Below, in pieces: positions 7,422 through 17,749 of a DNA stretch of 19,855 nucleotides. Numbering within the stretch: position 1 is the stretch's first letter; each line of letters opens with the position of its first letter. The notes under the pieces were generated by a model. It saw only the letters and a list, made by a program, of their open reading frames with translations. It did no database searches and was not told the origin of the DNA. The translations under genes were made by a program, and so were the position numbers. The stretch comes from Betaproteobacteria bacterium (GTDB lineage Bacteria > Pseudomonadota > Gammaproteobacteria > Burkholderiales > Gallionellaceae), in contig JAGWMH010000006.1 in assembly GCA_028871775.1 (NCBI GenBank), positions 1 to 19,855 on the forward strand, read 5' to 3'.

Positions 7422-8789
7422 ATGCGCGCAAGATTGCTGAAGTATCTGGTACTCCTGGCTCTGCTTCCTGCCATTACGGCACATGCGGAGGTGTTCGAGC
7501 AGACGCTGCACAACGGCCTCAAGGTGATCGTGAAGGAAGACCATCGTGCCCCGGTGGTGGTGCAGCAGGTCTGGTACCACGCGGGCAGCATGGATGAGCG
7601 CACCGGGACTACCGGCGTTGCCCACGTGCTGGAGCACATGATGTTCAAGGGCACCAAGAGCGTGCCCAAAGGCGAGTTTTCCAAGCGCATCGCCGCCGCG
7701 GGCGGGCGCGAGAATGCCTTCACCAGTTACGATTACACCGCCTATTTCCAGCAGCTGCACAAATCCAGATTGCCGCTCGCCATGCAGCTCGAATCCGACC
7801 GCATGCATAACCTGTCGTTGTCCGATGCCGAATTCGGCAAGGAGATTAAAGTCATCATGGAAGAGCGGCGCATGCGTACCGACGACGAACCGCAAGCCCT
7901 GCTGTCCGAAGAATTGATGGCGGCGGCTTATCAGGAACACCCCTACCACCATCCGGTGATCGGCTGGATGAACGACTTGCAGGCGCTCGGCGCAGGCGAT
8001 GCGCGGGCGTGGTATGGACTCTGGTACGCGCCCAACAATGCGACGCTGGTGGTGGCGGGAGACGTCAAGGCCAGCGAGGTATTCGCGCTGGCGCGACGCT
8101 ACTACGGCGGCATCCCGGCGCGCAAATTGCCGGTGCGCAGGAATTTCAGCGAACCGCCGCAGCTCGGGGTGAAACGCATCGTGGTCAAGGCGCCGGCGCA
8201 ATTGCCGCGCCTGGTGATGGCCTACCATGCACCGGTGCTGCGCGACCCGGCGCAGGATTGGCAGCCTTATGCACTGGAAGTGCTGGTCGGGGTGCTCGAC
8301 GGCAACGAGTCGGCGCGCCTGAACAAGGCGCTGGTGCGCGAGCAGCAGCTTGCCAGCAGCGTCGGCGCGAGCTACGAATCCACCTCGCGCGGGCCGGGCA
8401 TGTTCACGCTGGAAGGCACGCCCAGCGAAGGCAAGAGCGTGGCCGAACTGGAAGCCGGCTTGCGCGCGCAGATTGCCCAGCTGGCGCAGGATGGCGTGAA
8501 CGAGGACGAGCTGAAGCGCGTCAAGGCGCAGGTGACTGCCAGCGAAGTGTACAAGCGCGATTCGGTGTTCTACCAGGCGATGCAGATCGGGCAACTGGAA
8601 AGCATCGGCCTGTCCTACAAGGACATCCCGCTGATGCTGCAGAAACTGCAAGCGGTGACGGCGCAACAGGTGCAGGAGGTGGCGCGCGAATTTCTGAAAG
8701 ACGACAACCTGACTGTCGCCACGCTCGATCCGCAACCGCTTTCCGGTGAGCACAAGCATGCCAAGGGAGGGACTCAGCATGCACACTAA
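7422..8789 (+). CDS. Secreted zinc-dependent M16 family peptidase (catalytic member of a pair)
   Basis: A 455-residue peptidase of the pitrilysin/mitochondrial processing peptidase family (M16). A signal peptide spans about residues 1-22, with likely cleavage at AHA|EV, so it acts in the periplasm. The inverted zinc motif HVLEH is at 68-72, and the third zinc ligand is E147 or E148 in KVIMEERR, about 75 residues later as expected. The C-terminal M16 domain covers roughly residues 190-380. I chose ATG 7422 because it gives a normal signal peptide; the frame is open to 7350 and no strong ribosome binding site decides. It overlaps the next gene by 11 bases. That gene encodes a second M16 protein without the zinc site, so the two probably form a heterodimer. 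The substrate is unknown. Confidence 0.9.
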   Translation: MRARLLKYLVLLALLPAITAHAEVFEQTLHNGLKVIVKEDHRAPVVVQQVWYHAGSMDERTGTTGVAHVLEHMMFKGTKSVPKGEFSKRIAAAGGRENAFTSYDYTAYFQQLHKSRLPLAMQLESDRMHNLSLSDAEFGKEIKVIMEERRMRTDDEPQALLSEELMAAAYQEHPYHHPVIGWMNDLQALGAGDARAWYGLWYAPNNATLVVAGDVKASEVFALARRYYGGIPARKLPVRRNFSEPPQLGVKRIVVKAPAQLPRLVMAYHAPVLRDPAQDWQPYALEVLVGVLDGNESARLNKALVREQQLASSVGASYESTSRGPGMFTLEGTPSEGKSVAELEAGLRAQIAQLAQDGVNEDELKRVKAQVTASEVYKRDSVFYQAMQIGQLESIGLSYKDIPLMLQKLQAVTAQQVQEVAREFLKDDNLTVATLDPQPLSGEHKHAKGGTQHAH

Positions 8790-10103
8790 ATCTTTTACTG
8801 CCGCTGTATTGGCTTGCGCCGCGTTCTTTTCCGGCGCTGCGCTGGCCACCCCGCAAATCCAGCACTGGCAGGCGCCAAGCGGTGCGCAGGTGTATTTTGT
8901 GGAAAACCATGATTTGCCGATACTGGACGTGGCGGTGGATTTTGCCGCAGGCAGCAGTTTCGACACGGCGGAAAAAGCCGGTCTTGCCGGATTGACGAAC
9001 GGTTTGCTCGATCTCGGTGCGGAAGGCATGAGCGAGGACGACATTGCACGCAATCTGGCCGACATCGGTGCGCAGATGGGCGGGCGCTTCGATGCCGACC
9101 GTTCCGGGATGTCGCTGCGCACCCTGAGCAGCGCGGCGGAACGCGACCAGGCGCTGAACATCCTGGCTCGCGTGCTGCAACGCCCGCTGTTCCCGGAGAA
9201 TGTGCTGGCACGCGAAAAAACGCGCCTGATCGCATCCCTGAAGGAAGCCGAGACCCAGCCGGAAAGCATTGCGGGAAAAGCCTTCGGCAAGGCTGTATTC
9301 GGCACCCACCCTTACGGTTTTTCGCCGGAAGTGTCCGGCGTGGAAACAATCCAGCGTGCCGACATTGAGGCCTTCTATCGCGCCCATTATTTCGCCCGGG
9401 ACGCCGTGATTTCCATCATGGGCGATGTGACGCGCGCCGGGGCCGAAGCCATTGCGCAACAGCTCACCGGGCAATTGCCGCAAGGCGGGGAGACGGGAAG
9501 CATCCCGCCGGTGACCATGCAGATCAGTGCCAGCGAGCAGCGCATCGCGCACCCGGCCACGCAGAGCCACATCTTGATCGGCGTGCCGGGCATGGCGCGC
9601 AATGACCCGGATTATTTTCCGCTGTATGTGGGCAACTACATCCTGGGCGGCGGCGGTTTCGTGTCGCGCCTGATGAACGAAGTCCGCGAAAAGCGCGGCC
9701 TGGCCTACAACGTGTACAGCTACTTCTTGCCGACGCTGCAGCCGGGTGTCTTCCAGATCGGGCTGCAAACCAAGAAAGAGCAGGCCGACGAGGCGCTGCA
9801 ACTGGTGCGCGCCACGTTGCGCGAATTCATCGCCAAGGGGCCGACCGCAAAGGAACTGCAGGCCGCGAAGCAGAACATCATCGGCGGCTTTCCTCTGCGC
9901 ATAGACAGCAACAAGAAGATACTCGAATACCTCAGCGTCATCGGGTTTTACGGATTGCCTCTGACCTACCTCGATGACTTTACCGGCAAGGTGGACAAGG
10001 TCACGGTTGCGCAAATTCACGACGCCTTCAGGCGGCGCATAAACCCGGATGCGATGGCGACCGTGATTGTCGGGGCACCGGAAGCAAGAACGGAACCAGC
10101 AAA

Positions 10104-10107
<4 letters not shown>
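8779..10107 (+). CDS. M16 family peptidase-like protein lacking the zinc motif
   Basis: A 442-residue M16 homologue with a signal peptide (about residues 1-23, ending GAALA|TPQ). Where the active paralogue upstream has HVLEH, this protein has GLTNG (71-75), so the zinc-binding histidines and the catalytic glutamate are gone. The C-terminal domain keeps the substrate-binding R/Y region (RLMNEVREKRGLAYNVYSYF). This matches the alpha/beta division of labour in processing peptidases and bacterial M16 pairs, with this subunit non-catalytic but completing the chamber. ATG 8779 is supported by GGGAGG 8 bases upstream; the frame is open further upstream within the previous gene. Its TAA stop overlaps the ATA that appears to start rsmD (ATAA). 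Confidence 0.9.
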
Positions 10108-11396
<1,289 letters not shown>

Positions 11397-11415
11397 GACG
11401 GGGAATATCCCGGGA

Positions 11416-12228
11416 TCACTGGCAGCGCGGGCAATAAAAGCTTGACCGTTGCCCCTGCCGAATCTGTTTGATGGGCGTGCCGCAGACGCGGCAGGGCTCG
11501 CCCGCACGGCCATACACCCAGTAGTGCTGCTGGAAATAACCGGGATTGCCATTGCTGTCCACGTAGTCGCGCAGGCTGCTGCCGCCCAGCCGTATCGCTT
11601 CGCGCAAGGTCTCGCGCACCGCTTGCGCCAGCCGCGCGCAGCGCGCGAGGCTTAACCGGTTTGCTGCCAGTTGCGGGCGGATGCCGGCGCGGAACAGCGC
11701 CTCGTTGGCGTAGATGTTGCCCACGCCTACGACCACCTGACTATCCATGAGCACCTGCTTGATCGCCGCGCTGCGCTTGCGCGTGGCGCGGTGCAGATAA
11801 GCCGCATCGAATTCCTTTTCCAGCGGTTCCACGCCGAGGCGCGCCAGCAACGGGTGCTGCGCGGGATCACTCTCGCGCCACAGCACCGCACCGAAGCGGC
11901 GCGGGTCGCGCAGCCGCAGCAACTCTCCTTTTGCCAGCAGCAGATCGAAGTGGTCGTGTTTTTCTGCGGGAGTATCGGCAGGCAGCATGCGCAGGCTGCC
12001 GGACATACCGAGGTGCAGGATCAGCGTACCGTTGCCGCATTCGATGAGCAGGTACTTGGCGCGGCGCCTGATGGAGCGGATGGTCTGGTCGCGCAGCAGT
12101 TTGGGAAGGTTCCTGGGGATGGGCCAACGCAACTGCGGGTGGCGAATCGCCACACCTGCGATGCGTTGCCCGACCAGATGCGGCGCCAAGCCGCGCAGGG
12201 TGGTTTCGACTTCCGGGAGTTCGGGCAT
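11416..12228 (-). CDS. mutM: Formamidopyrimidine-DNA glycosylase
   Basis: A 270-residue bifunctional DNA glycosylase/AP lyase that removes 8-oxoguanine and formamidopyrimidines in base-excision repair. After methionine removal the N-terminal PELPEVE supplies the catalytic proline (P2) and the proton donor E3. The conserved lysine is in RAKYLLIE (K58). The helix-two-turn-helix region with [13 protein letters not shown] is present. The C-terminal zinc finger has cysteines at 246, 249, 266 and 269. All active-site parts are intact. It starts 49 bases after the stop of the GldG-like gene on the same strand and may be co-transcribed with that ABC operon. It converges with the ferredoxin gene across a 19-base gap. 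Confidence 0.97.
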   Translation of the reverse strand: MPELPEVETTLRGLAPHLVGQRIAGVAIRHPQLRWPIPRNLPKLLRDQTIRSIRRRAKYLLIECGNGTLILHLGMSGSLRMLPADTPAEKHDHFDLLLAKGELLRLRDPRRFGAVLWRESDPAQHPLLARLGVEPLEKEFDAAYLHRATRKRSAAIKQVLMDSQVVVGVGNIYANEALFRAGIRPQLAANRLSLARCARLAQAVRETLREAIRLGGSSLRDYVDSNGNPGYFQQHYWVYGRAGEPCRVCGTPIKQIRQGQRSSFYCPRCQ

Positions 12229-12276
12229 GGCAATTATTCAGGTGTGGGAAAGATGTTCTGCTAATCGGTAGCTGAT

Positions 12277-13617
12277 CTATCGCCTCCTGCGCCACCACAT
12301 TACGCCGCCCACCAGCGCCAGCAGCAGCGGCAGGGCAATCAGCAAGCCGCCGCTGATGATGCCTAGCTGGGTCTTGCTCAGGTTGACCGCGCCGTCTTTT
12401 ACCGCGCGCGGCTGGATGGAGATGAGTTTTTCTTCGTTGCTCAGCCAGTTCACCATGTTGATGCCGAGATCGATGTTGCCGCCGTTGCCGGAATAGGCGT
12501 TGGCGAGGAATGAGCCGCTGCCGACGATGACGACGCGCTGTTCGCGGTCATTGATGTTGCGTTGCAGGGCGAGCGCGATGGTCACCGGACCGGGTATGTC
12601 GCTATCCTTGTTAAATTTTGGCTTGCCTTGCAGTGTGCGGCTGCTTACCCAGCCGCGCGGCGCGGCTTCCACCAGCGTGGTGTGCTGCCATTCCTTGCCT
12701 TCTTCCCAGCCGATGGCGCGCGCCGACGGGAAGGCGGTAATCAGGTTGAAATTTTGCGTGACGGCATGCGGCGGATAACCCGCACCCAGCGCCCAGGTCG
12801 CCGGGGCGCGCATCTCTTCGGCGGCCGGGTCGATCACGATGCCGGGGGTGAGCAGCAGCCCCAGTTTTTCGGCGAGCCGCTCCAGCCCGTGCAGCGGCTC
12901 GGCATCCACCAGCCACAAGATGTTGCCGCCCTGCTCCACATAACGCAGCAGCTTGTCCACTTCGCCCGGCAGCAGGTCGAGCTGCGGCTGGGTGATGATC
13001 AGCGTGCTGGCGTTGCTTGGCACATCCTGCGCCAGCGCGAGGTTCAGGCTGCCGAGGCGGTAGCCGTTCTGCCGCAGCTTCTTGCCGAACTCGCCGAGGT
13101 CGTGGTTGGCGATGCCTTCCAGCCTGCGCTCGCCATGCCCGTCCAGGTACATCAGCAGTTTGTCCTTGCTGTGCGCTAGGCGCAGCAGTGCGCCGGTGAG
13201 CGCCTGTTCGTTCAGCAGGGTGAGGTGTTCGACGCGCCCGCCGTATTCCACCAGCATTTCGCCGTTGGCCTGGATGTTGACCTTGCGCGCTTCCTCCGGC
13301 TGTTTTACCGGGTCGACAAAGGCGAGCGCGATGTCCGGTTTGTAGCGCTGGTAGAGCGCGACGAAATCGCGGATCAGCTTGCGGATGTCGCCCAGCTGGG
13401 CATCCTGCCCGGTGGCATACACCGTGAGTTTTATTTCGCCCGGCAGTTGTTTCAGCACATCCACGCTGCTGGTTTCCAGGCTGTTGCTGGCGCTTTGCGT
13501 CAAGTCCATCTGCACCGGGTAACGCGCAGCGAGCAGATACAGCGTGACCACGGCGGCGAGCAACAGCGCGGCGAAGGCGAGGTTCTTGAGCAGCAGATTG
13601 GGGCGCGGGAATTCCAT
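12277..13617 (-). CDS. GldG-like ABC transport auxiliary protein
   Basis: A 446-residue protein with one N-terminal membrane helix (about residues 10-30), a large extracytoplasmic domain and one C-terminal helix (about 418-440) followed by a WWRRRR stop-transfer signal. The outer domain carries the signature of the GldG / 'ABC-type uncharacterised transport' family: an early SNSLETSSVDVLKQLPGEIKL region, a YLDGHGERRL turn, and an Rossmann-like LIITQPQLDLLPGEVDKLLRYVEQGGNILWLVD segment (split here into its parts). In Bacteroidetes GldG works with GldA and GldF in gliding; in proteobacteria the role is not established. The start ATG 13617 lies one base after the permease stop. The frame is open to 13647 but that would overlap the permease. 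A transported substrate cannot be read from the sequence. Confidence 0.85.
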   Translation of the reverse strand: MEFPRPNLLLKNLAFAALLLAAVVTLYLLAARYPVQMDLTQSASNSLETSSVDVLKQLPGEIKLTVYATGQDAQLGDIRKLIRDFVALYQRYKPDIALAFVDPVKQPEEARKVNIQANGEMLVEYGGRVEHLTLLNEQALTGALLRLAHSKDKLLMYLDGHGERRLEGIANHDLGEFGKKLRQNGYRLGSLNLALAQDVPSNASTLIITQPQLDLLPGEVDKLLRYVEQGGNILWLVDAEPLHGLERLAEKLGLLLTPGIVIDPAAEEMRAPATWALGAGYPPHAVTQNFNLITAFPSARAIGWEEGKEWQHTTLVEAAPRGWVSSRTLQGKPKFNKDSDIPGPVTIALALQRNINDREQRVVIVGSGSFLANAYSGNGGNIDLGINMVNWLSNEEKLISIQPRAVKDGAVNLSKTQLGIISGGLLIALPLLLALVGGVMWWRRRR

Positions 13618-13618
13618 G

Positions 13619-14362
13619 TCAGCCGTAAATGCGGTTGTTATGCACACGCCGTATCGCCAGCAACAGGAAGGCTGCGCTGAACAGCACGAAATAAACCAGG
13701 TCGGCGCTGTTCAGCAGGCCGCTGTTGAAACTCTGGAAATGGCCGGTCGGGGCGAGCGCGCGCCAGGCATGGTCGCTGTCCACCGCACTGACTTCCACCA
13801 GCCACAGCCCGAACAACGCGGCCAGCGTGGCGATGGCGGCGACCACCGGTTGCGCGGTGAGCGCGGAAACATACAGCCCCAGCGCGGCGTAGCTGGCAGT
13901 GAGCAGCAGCAGCCCCAGCGCGTTGCTGAGCACCAGGCCGGTGTCCAGTTGCGTGCCTGCGGTCAGCACCAGCACCAGCAGGGCGCAATCCGCGATGATC
14001 AGCAGCAGGAACAGCAGCAGTCCGAGGTACTTGCCCAGCACGATGTGCATGCTGGAAACCGGTGCGGTCAGCAGCAGCGTCAGGGTCTGGTTGCGCCGTT
14101 CCTCGGCGATCAGGCGCATGGTGAATGCCGGCACCAGCATCATCATGATCAGCGCGATGGTGCCGAACAGCGGCGCGGCCACGGCCTGGGTGGCGCCGGG
14201 CGCATTGGCGAGCTGCGCCAGTTGCGTCTGGACTTGCAGGAAGGCGTCAAGTCGCGCCAGAAAGAACCAGGCAAAGATGAATTGCAGCGCGCCCAGAATC
14301 AGCCAGGTCGATGGCGTGGCGAACAGGCTGCGGAATTCCTTGCGTGCGATGGTGAGGATCAT
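13619..14362 (-). CDS. ABC-2 type transporter permease (GldF-like)
   Basis: A 247-residue inner-membrane permease with about six membrane helices (around residues 20-38, 62-84, 107-135, 140-165, 170-193 and 222-240). The N-terminal IARKEFRSLFATPSTWLI and the loop EERRNQTLTLLLTAPVSS between helices 2 and 3 are typical of ABC-2 export permeases of the GldF/NosY kind. A long open frame continues upstream to 14680, but it is the shadow of the ATPase gene. The ATG at 14362 overlaps the ATPase stop (ATGA), gives the right N-terminus and is clearly the start. It forms a transporter with the ATPase upstream and the GldG-like protein downstream. Confidence 0.9.
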   Translation of the reverse strand: MILTIARKEFRSLFATPSTWLILGALQFIFAWFFLARLDAFLQVQTQLAQLANAPGATQAVAAPLFGTIALIMMMLVPAFTMRLIAEERRNQTLTLLLTAPVSSMHIVLGKYLGLLLFLLLIIADCALLVLVLTAGTQLDTGLVLSNALGLLLLTASYAALGLYVSALTAQPVVAAIATLAALFGLWLVEVSAVDSDHAWRALAPTGHFQSFNSGLLNSADLVYFVLFSAAFLLLAIRRVHNNRIYG

Positions 14363-15291
14363 TGGTTTTCGGTGATTTGCACGAATACATCCTCCAGCCG
14401 CGCTTGCAGCGGCACCAGCTGTTTCGCCTGCCAGCCATTTTGCGCGGCAAGCGCGAGTAATGTGCTGCCGGGGTCGGAGTCGGGCGTGTGCAGGATGCGG
14501 AATTGCGTGGCGGAGAGTTGCTCCGCTTGCTGCACTCCGGCAATGGCTTGCAGCTCCAAAAGTCCGGGCGGCGCCATCAGGGTGACGATAAAGCCGGGCT
14601 GATGGCCGTATTGCTGCATTTTGACGCTGCTGTCGCCGTAAATAATACGGCCATGGTGCATGATTTCGACGCGGTCGCAAATGCTTTCCACTTCACCCAG
14701 CAGGTGGGTGGAAAGGATGACGCTGTGCGCGTCGCCCAGCTCGCGGATCAGTGCGCGGATGTCGCGAATCTGCGCCGGGTCGAGGCCGACGGTGGGCTCG
14801 TCGAGGATGATGACCTCCGGCTGGTGGATAATCGCCTGCGCGATGCCGACGCGCTGCCGATAGCCCTTGGAAAGGGTGCCGATGATTTTTTTGCCGCAGT
14901 CCTGCAAGCCGCAGCGGCGCCTGGTTTCAGCCAGGTCAACGGCGATCTGGATATGCGGCACCCGGTGCAGTCTGGCGGAGAACAGCAGGTAGTCGTCCAC
15001 GCTCATTTCCCGGTACAGCGGGGGTGTTTCCGGCAGAAAACCGACGCGCGCCTTGGCCTGCATGGGCTGGCGGGCGAGGTCGAAACCGCATATCTCGATT
15101 TGGCCGGAATGCGGCATCAGCGCGCCGGTGAGCATTTGCAGCGTGGTGCTTTTGCCCGCGCCGTTGTGGCCGAGCAGGCCAAGCACCTCACCGCGCCTGA
15201 GCTCCAGCGACACACCATGGACTACCTCGCGCTGGCCGAAACGGCGGCTCAGGTTGTGTGCGGACAGGGTTGGCGGTGCTGCGTCGGACAT
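14359..15291 (-). CDS. ABC transporter ATP-binding protein (GldA/NatA-like)
   Basis: A 310-residue ABC ATPase. Walker A is GHNGAGKST (41-49), the signature is the variant LSKGYRQR (140-147), Walker B is VIILDEPT (160-167), and the switch histidine is in STHLLGEVE. The LSKGYRQR signature and the sequence GFLPETPPLYREMSV are characteristic of the GldA/NatA/CcmA-like export group. A C-terminal domain (about 220-310) of the kind seen in drug and lipid exporters follows. The start at 15291 fits the family, although no strong ribosome binding site precedes it. It is the first gene of the minus-strand run ATPase-permease-GldG-like-mutM and diverges from the TPR lipoprotein gene. Confidence 0.93.
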   Translation of the reverse strand: MSDAAPPTLSAHNLSRRFGQREVVHGVSLELRRGEVLGLLGHNGAGKSTTLQMLTGALMPHSGQIEICGFDLARQPMQAKARVGFLPETPPLYREMSVDDYLLFSARLHRVPHIQIAVDLAETRRRCGLQDCGKKIIGTLSKGYRQRVGIAQAIIHQPEVIILDEPTVGLDPAQIRDIRALIRELGDAHSVILSTHLLGEVESICDRVEIMHHGRIIYGDSSVKMQQYGHQPGFIVTLMAPPGLLELQAIAGVQQAEQLSATQFRILHTPDSDPGSTLLALAAQNGWQAKQLVPLQARLEDVFVQITENQ

Positions 15292-15443
15292 GCGCTATTG
15301 TGTTTGCGGGTTGTGATAAGGGCACAATATAACCTAATATGGATACTTGATGCCCAATGCAGTTTTGAAAGGTTGAATTTTTTGCCGGTGCTTGAGTCGA
15401 ACAACGCCTTGAACAAAAACATGTCAATTATAGAGCTGCCCAT
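15292..15443. promoter_or_regulatory. Divergent promoter region between ABC and LbcA-like operons
   Basis: A 152-base AT-rich gap between two divergent genes. A TATAAC at 15328-15333 (5 of 6 to the -10 consensus) on the plus strand has only a weak TTGCGG 18 bases upstream. No clear operator or RNA element is visible. Promoters for both directions must lie here but I cannot place them firmly. Confidence 0.35.
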
Positions 15444-17171
15444 ATGATGATCTTCAAACGTAGCGCGATTATTTTTTCCCTGTTGCTGGCGGCCTGCGCT
15501 CACGCGCCACGGCCGGCCGTAGAACAGGTGGCAACACCGGAACCCCAGGCGGAGAAGCCAGAAAAATCGCTGGACCTGCCCCAGGTGGAGTTGACCAGGC
15601 AAATGCTTTACGAATTCATGTTGGGCGACGTGGCAAGCCAGCGCGGCGCACCGGAAATGGCCGCACAGATTTATATGAAGCTGGCCGCTTCCACACGCGA
15701 TCCCCGTGTGGCGCGCCGCGCCGCACATCTGGCTTACAACGCACACGAAATGGACAAGGCGGTGGAGGCATTCAAGCTATGGCTGGAATTGGAGCCCGCA
15801 TCGCTGGAGGCGAAACAGATGCTGTCCCTGATGCTGATAGGCGGAGGCAGGCTGGATGAAGCGCGCCCGTATCTCGCGGATATGCTGGCGGCCCATCCGG
15901 GCAGGGTCGGGCATGCACTCATGCAGATTTATCCCTTTTTTGTGCAGCAGCCGGACAAGATTGCCGTCTTTGACCTGCTGCGTGAGCTGACCCGGCCTTA
16001 TCCGCGCGTGGCCGAGGGACACATGGTGCTGGCGCAGGCGGCAGAAGCCGCAGGCAAACGTGAAGTGGCCCTGGATGAAGTACGCAAGGCACGTGCTTTG
16101 CAGGCGGAGTGGGAGATGGCTGTGCTGTTTGAAGCGCAGTTGCTGCAGCGTGAGTCGCCCCAGGAGGCGTTGGCGCTGCTGAAAAAACACCTGGTAGCCT
16201 ATCCGGAGGCTGCCGATGTACGCTTGTTTTACGCCCGCATGTTGCTGGAGCAAAAACAATATGCCGAATCGCGCACCGAATTCCAGCGGCTGCTCAATGC
16301 GCATCCGGAGAATGCCGAGCTGGCATTTGCGGTGGCAATGTTGTCCCTGCAGATGGGCGAGCTGGAGCAGGCGGAAAGCAGATTGCGGCAGGCGCTTGCC
16401 AAGGGCAAGAAAGACGAGGACACGGTGTATTACTATCTCGGCCAGTTGGGCGAGGCGAAAAAGAACAGTGAAGAGGCGCTGCAAAATTACCGCAAGGTGC
16501 AGGATGGCGAGTATGTCTATGCCGCACGCCTGCGTGCGGCCTATCTGCTCTACAAGACGGGCAAGCTGGATGAGGCGCGTGATTACCTGCACCAGACCGT
16601 TGTCCAGAACAACCAGCAGCGTGTGCAACTGATGTCGATCGAGGCGCAGATCCTGCGCGAAGCAAAGCAGCCCGAAGCGGCCTACCAGGTGTTGACGCAA
16701 GGGCTGGAAAAATTGCCCAACCATCCCGACCTGTTGTATGAAGCGGCAATGCTGGCAGACCAGATCGGCAAGCATGAAGTATTTGAGCAAATGATGCGCA
16801 AAGTGATCCAGTTCAGGCCTGATAACGCGCAAGCCTACAACGCGCTGGGCTACAGCCTGCTGGAGCGCAACGAGCGCGTGCAGGAGGGAATGCAACTGGT
16901 GGAGAAGGCCAACCAGCTTGCCCCGAATGATTTCGCCATCATCGACAGCGTGGGTTGGGGGTATTACCGCCTCGGTAATATTCCCAAGAGCCTGGAATTT
17001 CTGCGCCGTGCCTACAACGCCAACCCTGATCCGGAAATCGCCGCGCATCTGGGCGAGGTGTTATGGGTGCAGGGCGAAAAAGTCGAGGCGAAAAAAGTAT
17101 GGGACGATGCGCTGAAATCGCACCCTGATAACGCGGTATTGCAGGAAGCGATGAAGCGATTCCTGCCCTGA
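15444..17171 (+). CDS. TPR-repeat outer-membrane lipoprotein, LbcA-like
   Basis: A 575-residue protein with a lipoprotein signal peptide and lipobox LAAC (cysteine 18), so it is lipidated, probably in the outer membrane because the next residues are AHA rather than aspartate. The rest is almost wholly helical tetratricopeptide repeats, with recognisable units such as DPRVARRAAHLAYNAHEMDKA, NAELAFAVAMLSLQMGELEQA and NAQAYNALGYSLLERN. Gene order (TPR lipoprotein, lolB, ispE, tRNA, prs) is the same as that of Pseudomonas aeruginosa PA4667, which encodes LbcA, the partner of the protease CtpA in degrading peptidoglycan hydrolases. Equivalence here is inference. The alternative start is the adjacent ATG at 15447. 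Its stop overlaps the lolB start (TGATG). Confidence 0.88.
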   Translation: MMIFKRSAIIFSLLLAACAHAPRPAVEQVATPEPQAEKPEKSLDLPQVELTRQMLYEFMLGDVASQRGAPEMAAQIYMKLAASTRDPRVARRAAHLAYNAHEMDKAVEAFKLWLELEPASLEAKQMLSLMLIGGGRLDEARPYLADMLAAHPGRVGHALMQIYPFFVQQPDKIAVFDLLRELTRPYPRVAEGHMVLAQAAEAAGKREVALDEVRKARALQAEWEMAVLFEAQLLQRESPQEALALLKKHLVAYPEAADVRLFYARMLLEQKQYAESRTEFQRLLNAHPENAELAFAVAMLSLQMGELEQAESRLRQALAKGKKDEDTVYYYLGQLGEAKKNSEEALQNYRKVQDGEYVYAARLRAAYLLYKTGKLDEARDYLHQTVVQNNQQRVQLMSIEAQILREAKQPEAAYQVLTQGLEKLPNHPDLLYEAAMLADQIGKHEVFEQMMRKVIQFRPDNAQAYNALGYSLLERNERVQEGMQLVEKANQLAPNDFAIIDSVGWGYYRLGNIPKSLEFLRRAYNANPDPEIAAHLGEVLWVQGEKVEAKKVWDDALKSHPDNAVLQEAMKRFLP

Positions 17172-17749
17172 TGCGCAGACTGTTTTTTCTGCTTCCCTGC
17201 TGGTTGAGTGCCGGAGTGCTGGTCGGCTGCGCCTCGGCGCCGCCTGCACCCCAGCCGGTTGCGCGACCTGCGCAGGCGGAACAGGCGGTGTTTGCCCTGA
17301 CCGGGCGGCTTGCCATCAGGCATGATGGCGAGCGGACTTCCGCCGGTGTGCGCTGGTCGCATCGCAGCGTGGTGGATGAGATTTTGCTGTTCACCCCCCT
17401 TGGACAGACCATGGCGCGCATTGGCCGCGATGCGCAGGGCGTGGTGCTGGACACATCCGATAAACACTATGCCGCGCGCGATACCGAGGAATTGACGCAG
17501 CGGGTATTGGGCTGGCGCTTGCCGCTGGAAGGCTTGCGTTACTGGGTGCTGGCGCTGTCTGCACCGGAGAGCAATGCGGGCATCGAACACGATGCGAACG
17601 GGCAGGTGAGCATGCTGCGCCAGGACGGCTGGGCGATACGTTATACCCGCTATGCGGCACAAGCGCCGGACAGCTTGCCGCTGCGCCTGACCATGCAACG
17701 CGAGGAAGTGGAAATCCAATTGCTGATCGACGAATGGGAAATTCAATAA
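17171..17749 (+). CDS. lolB: Outer-membrane lipoprotein receptor LolB
   Basis: A 192-residue lipoprotein that accepts lipoproteins from the periplasmic carrier LolA and inserts them in the outer membrane. The lipobox is LVGC (cysteine 20), followed by a proline/alanine linker. The LolB core starts with [22 protein letters not shown] (given here in part) and includes [13 protein letters not shown] and the WAIRYTRY strand, all typical of the family beta-barrel. The length matches the family. The ATG shares its A with the TPR gene stop (TGATG), and the 3' end overlaps ispE by 16 bases. In betaproteobacteria and gammaproteobacteria lolB normally lies directly before ispE. Confidence 0.94.
   Translation: MRRLFFLLPCWLSAGVLVGCASAPPAPQPVARPAQAEQAVFALTGRLAIRHDGERTSAGVRWSHRSVVDEILLFTPLGQTMARIGRDAQGVVLDTSDKHYAARDTEELTQRVLGWRLPLEGLRYWVLALSAPESNAGIEHDANGQVSMLRQDGWAIRYTRYAAQAPDSLPLRLTMQREEVEIQLLIDEWEIQ

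Noticed and set aside
11399..11412. CGGG-GAATAT-CCCG hairpin between the ferredoxin gene and mutM
   Set aside because: A 4-bp stem with no T-run; not enough for a terminator.
13619..14680. Longer 353-residue form of the ABC-2 permease
   Set aside because: The first 106 residues are an out-of-frame translation of the ATPase gene; the ATG at 14362 in the ATGA overlap is the proper start.
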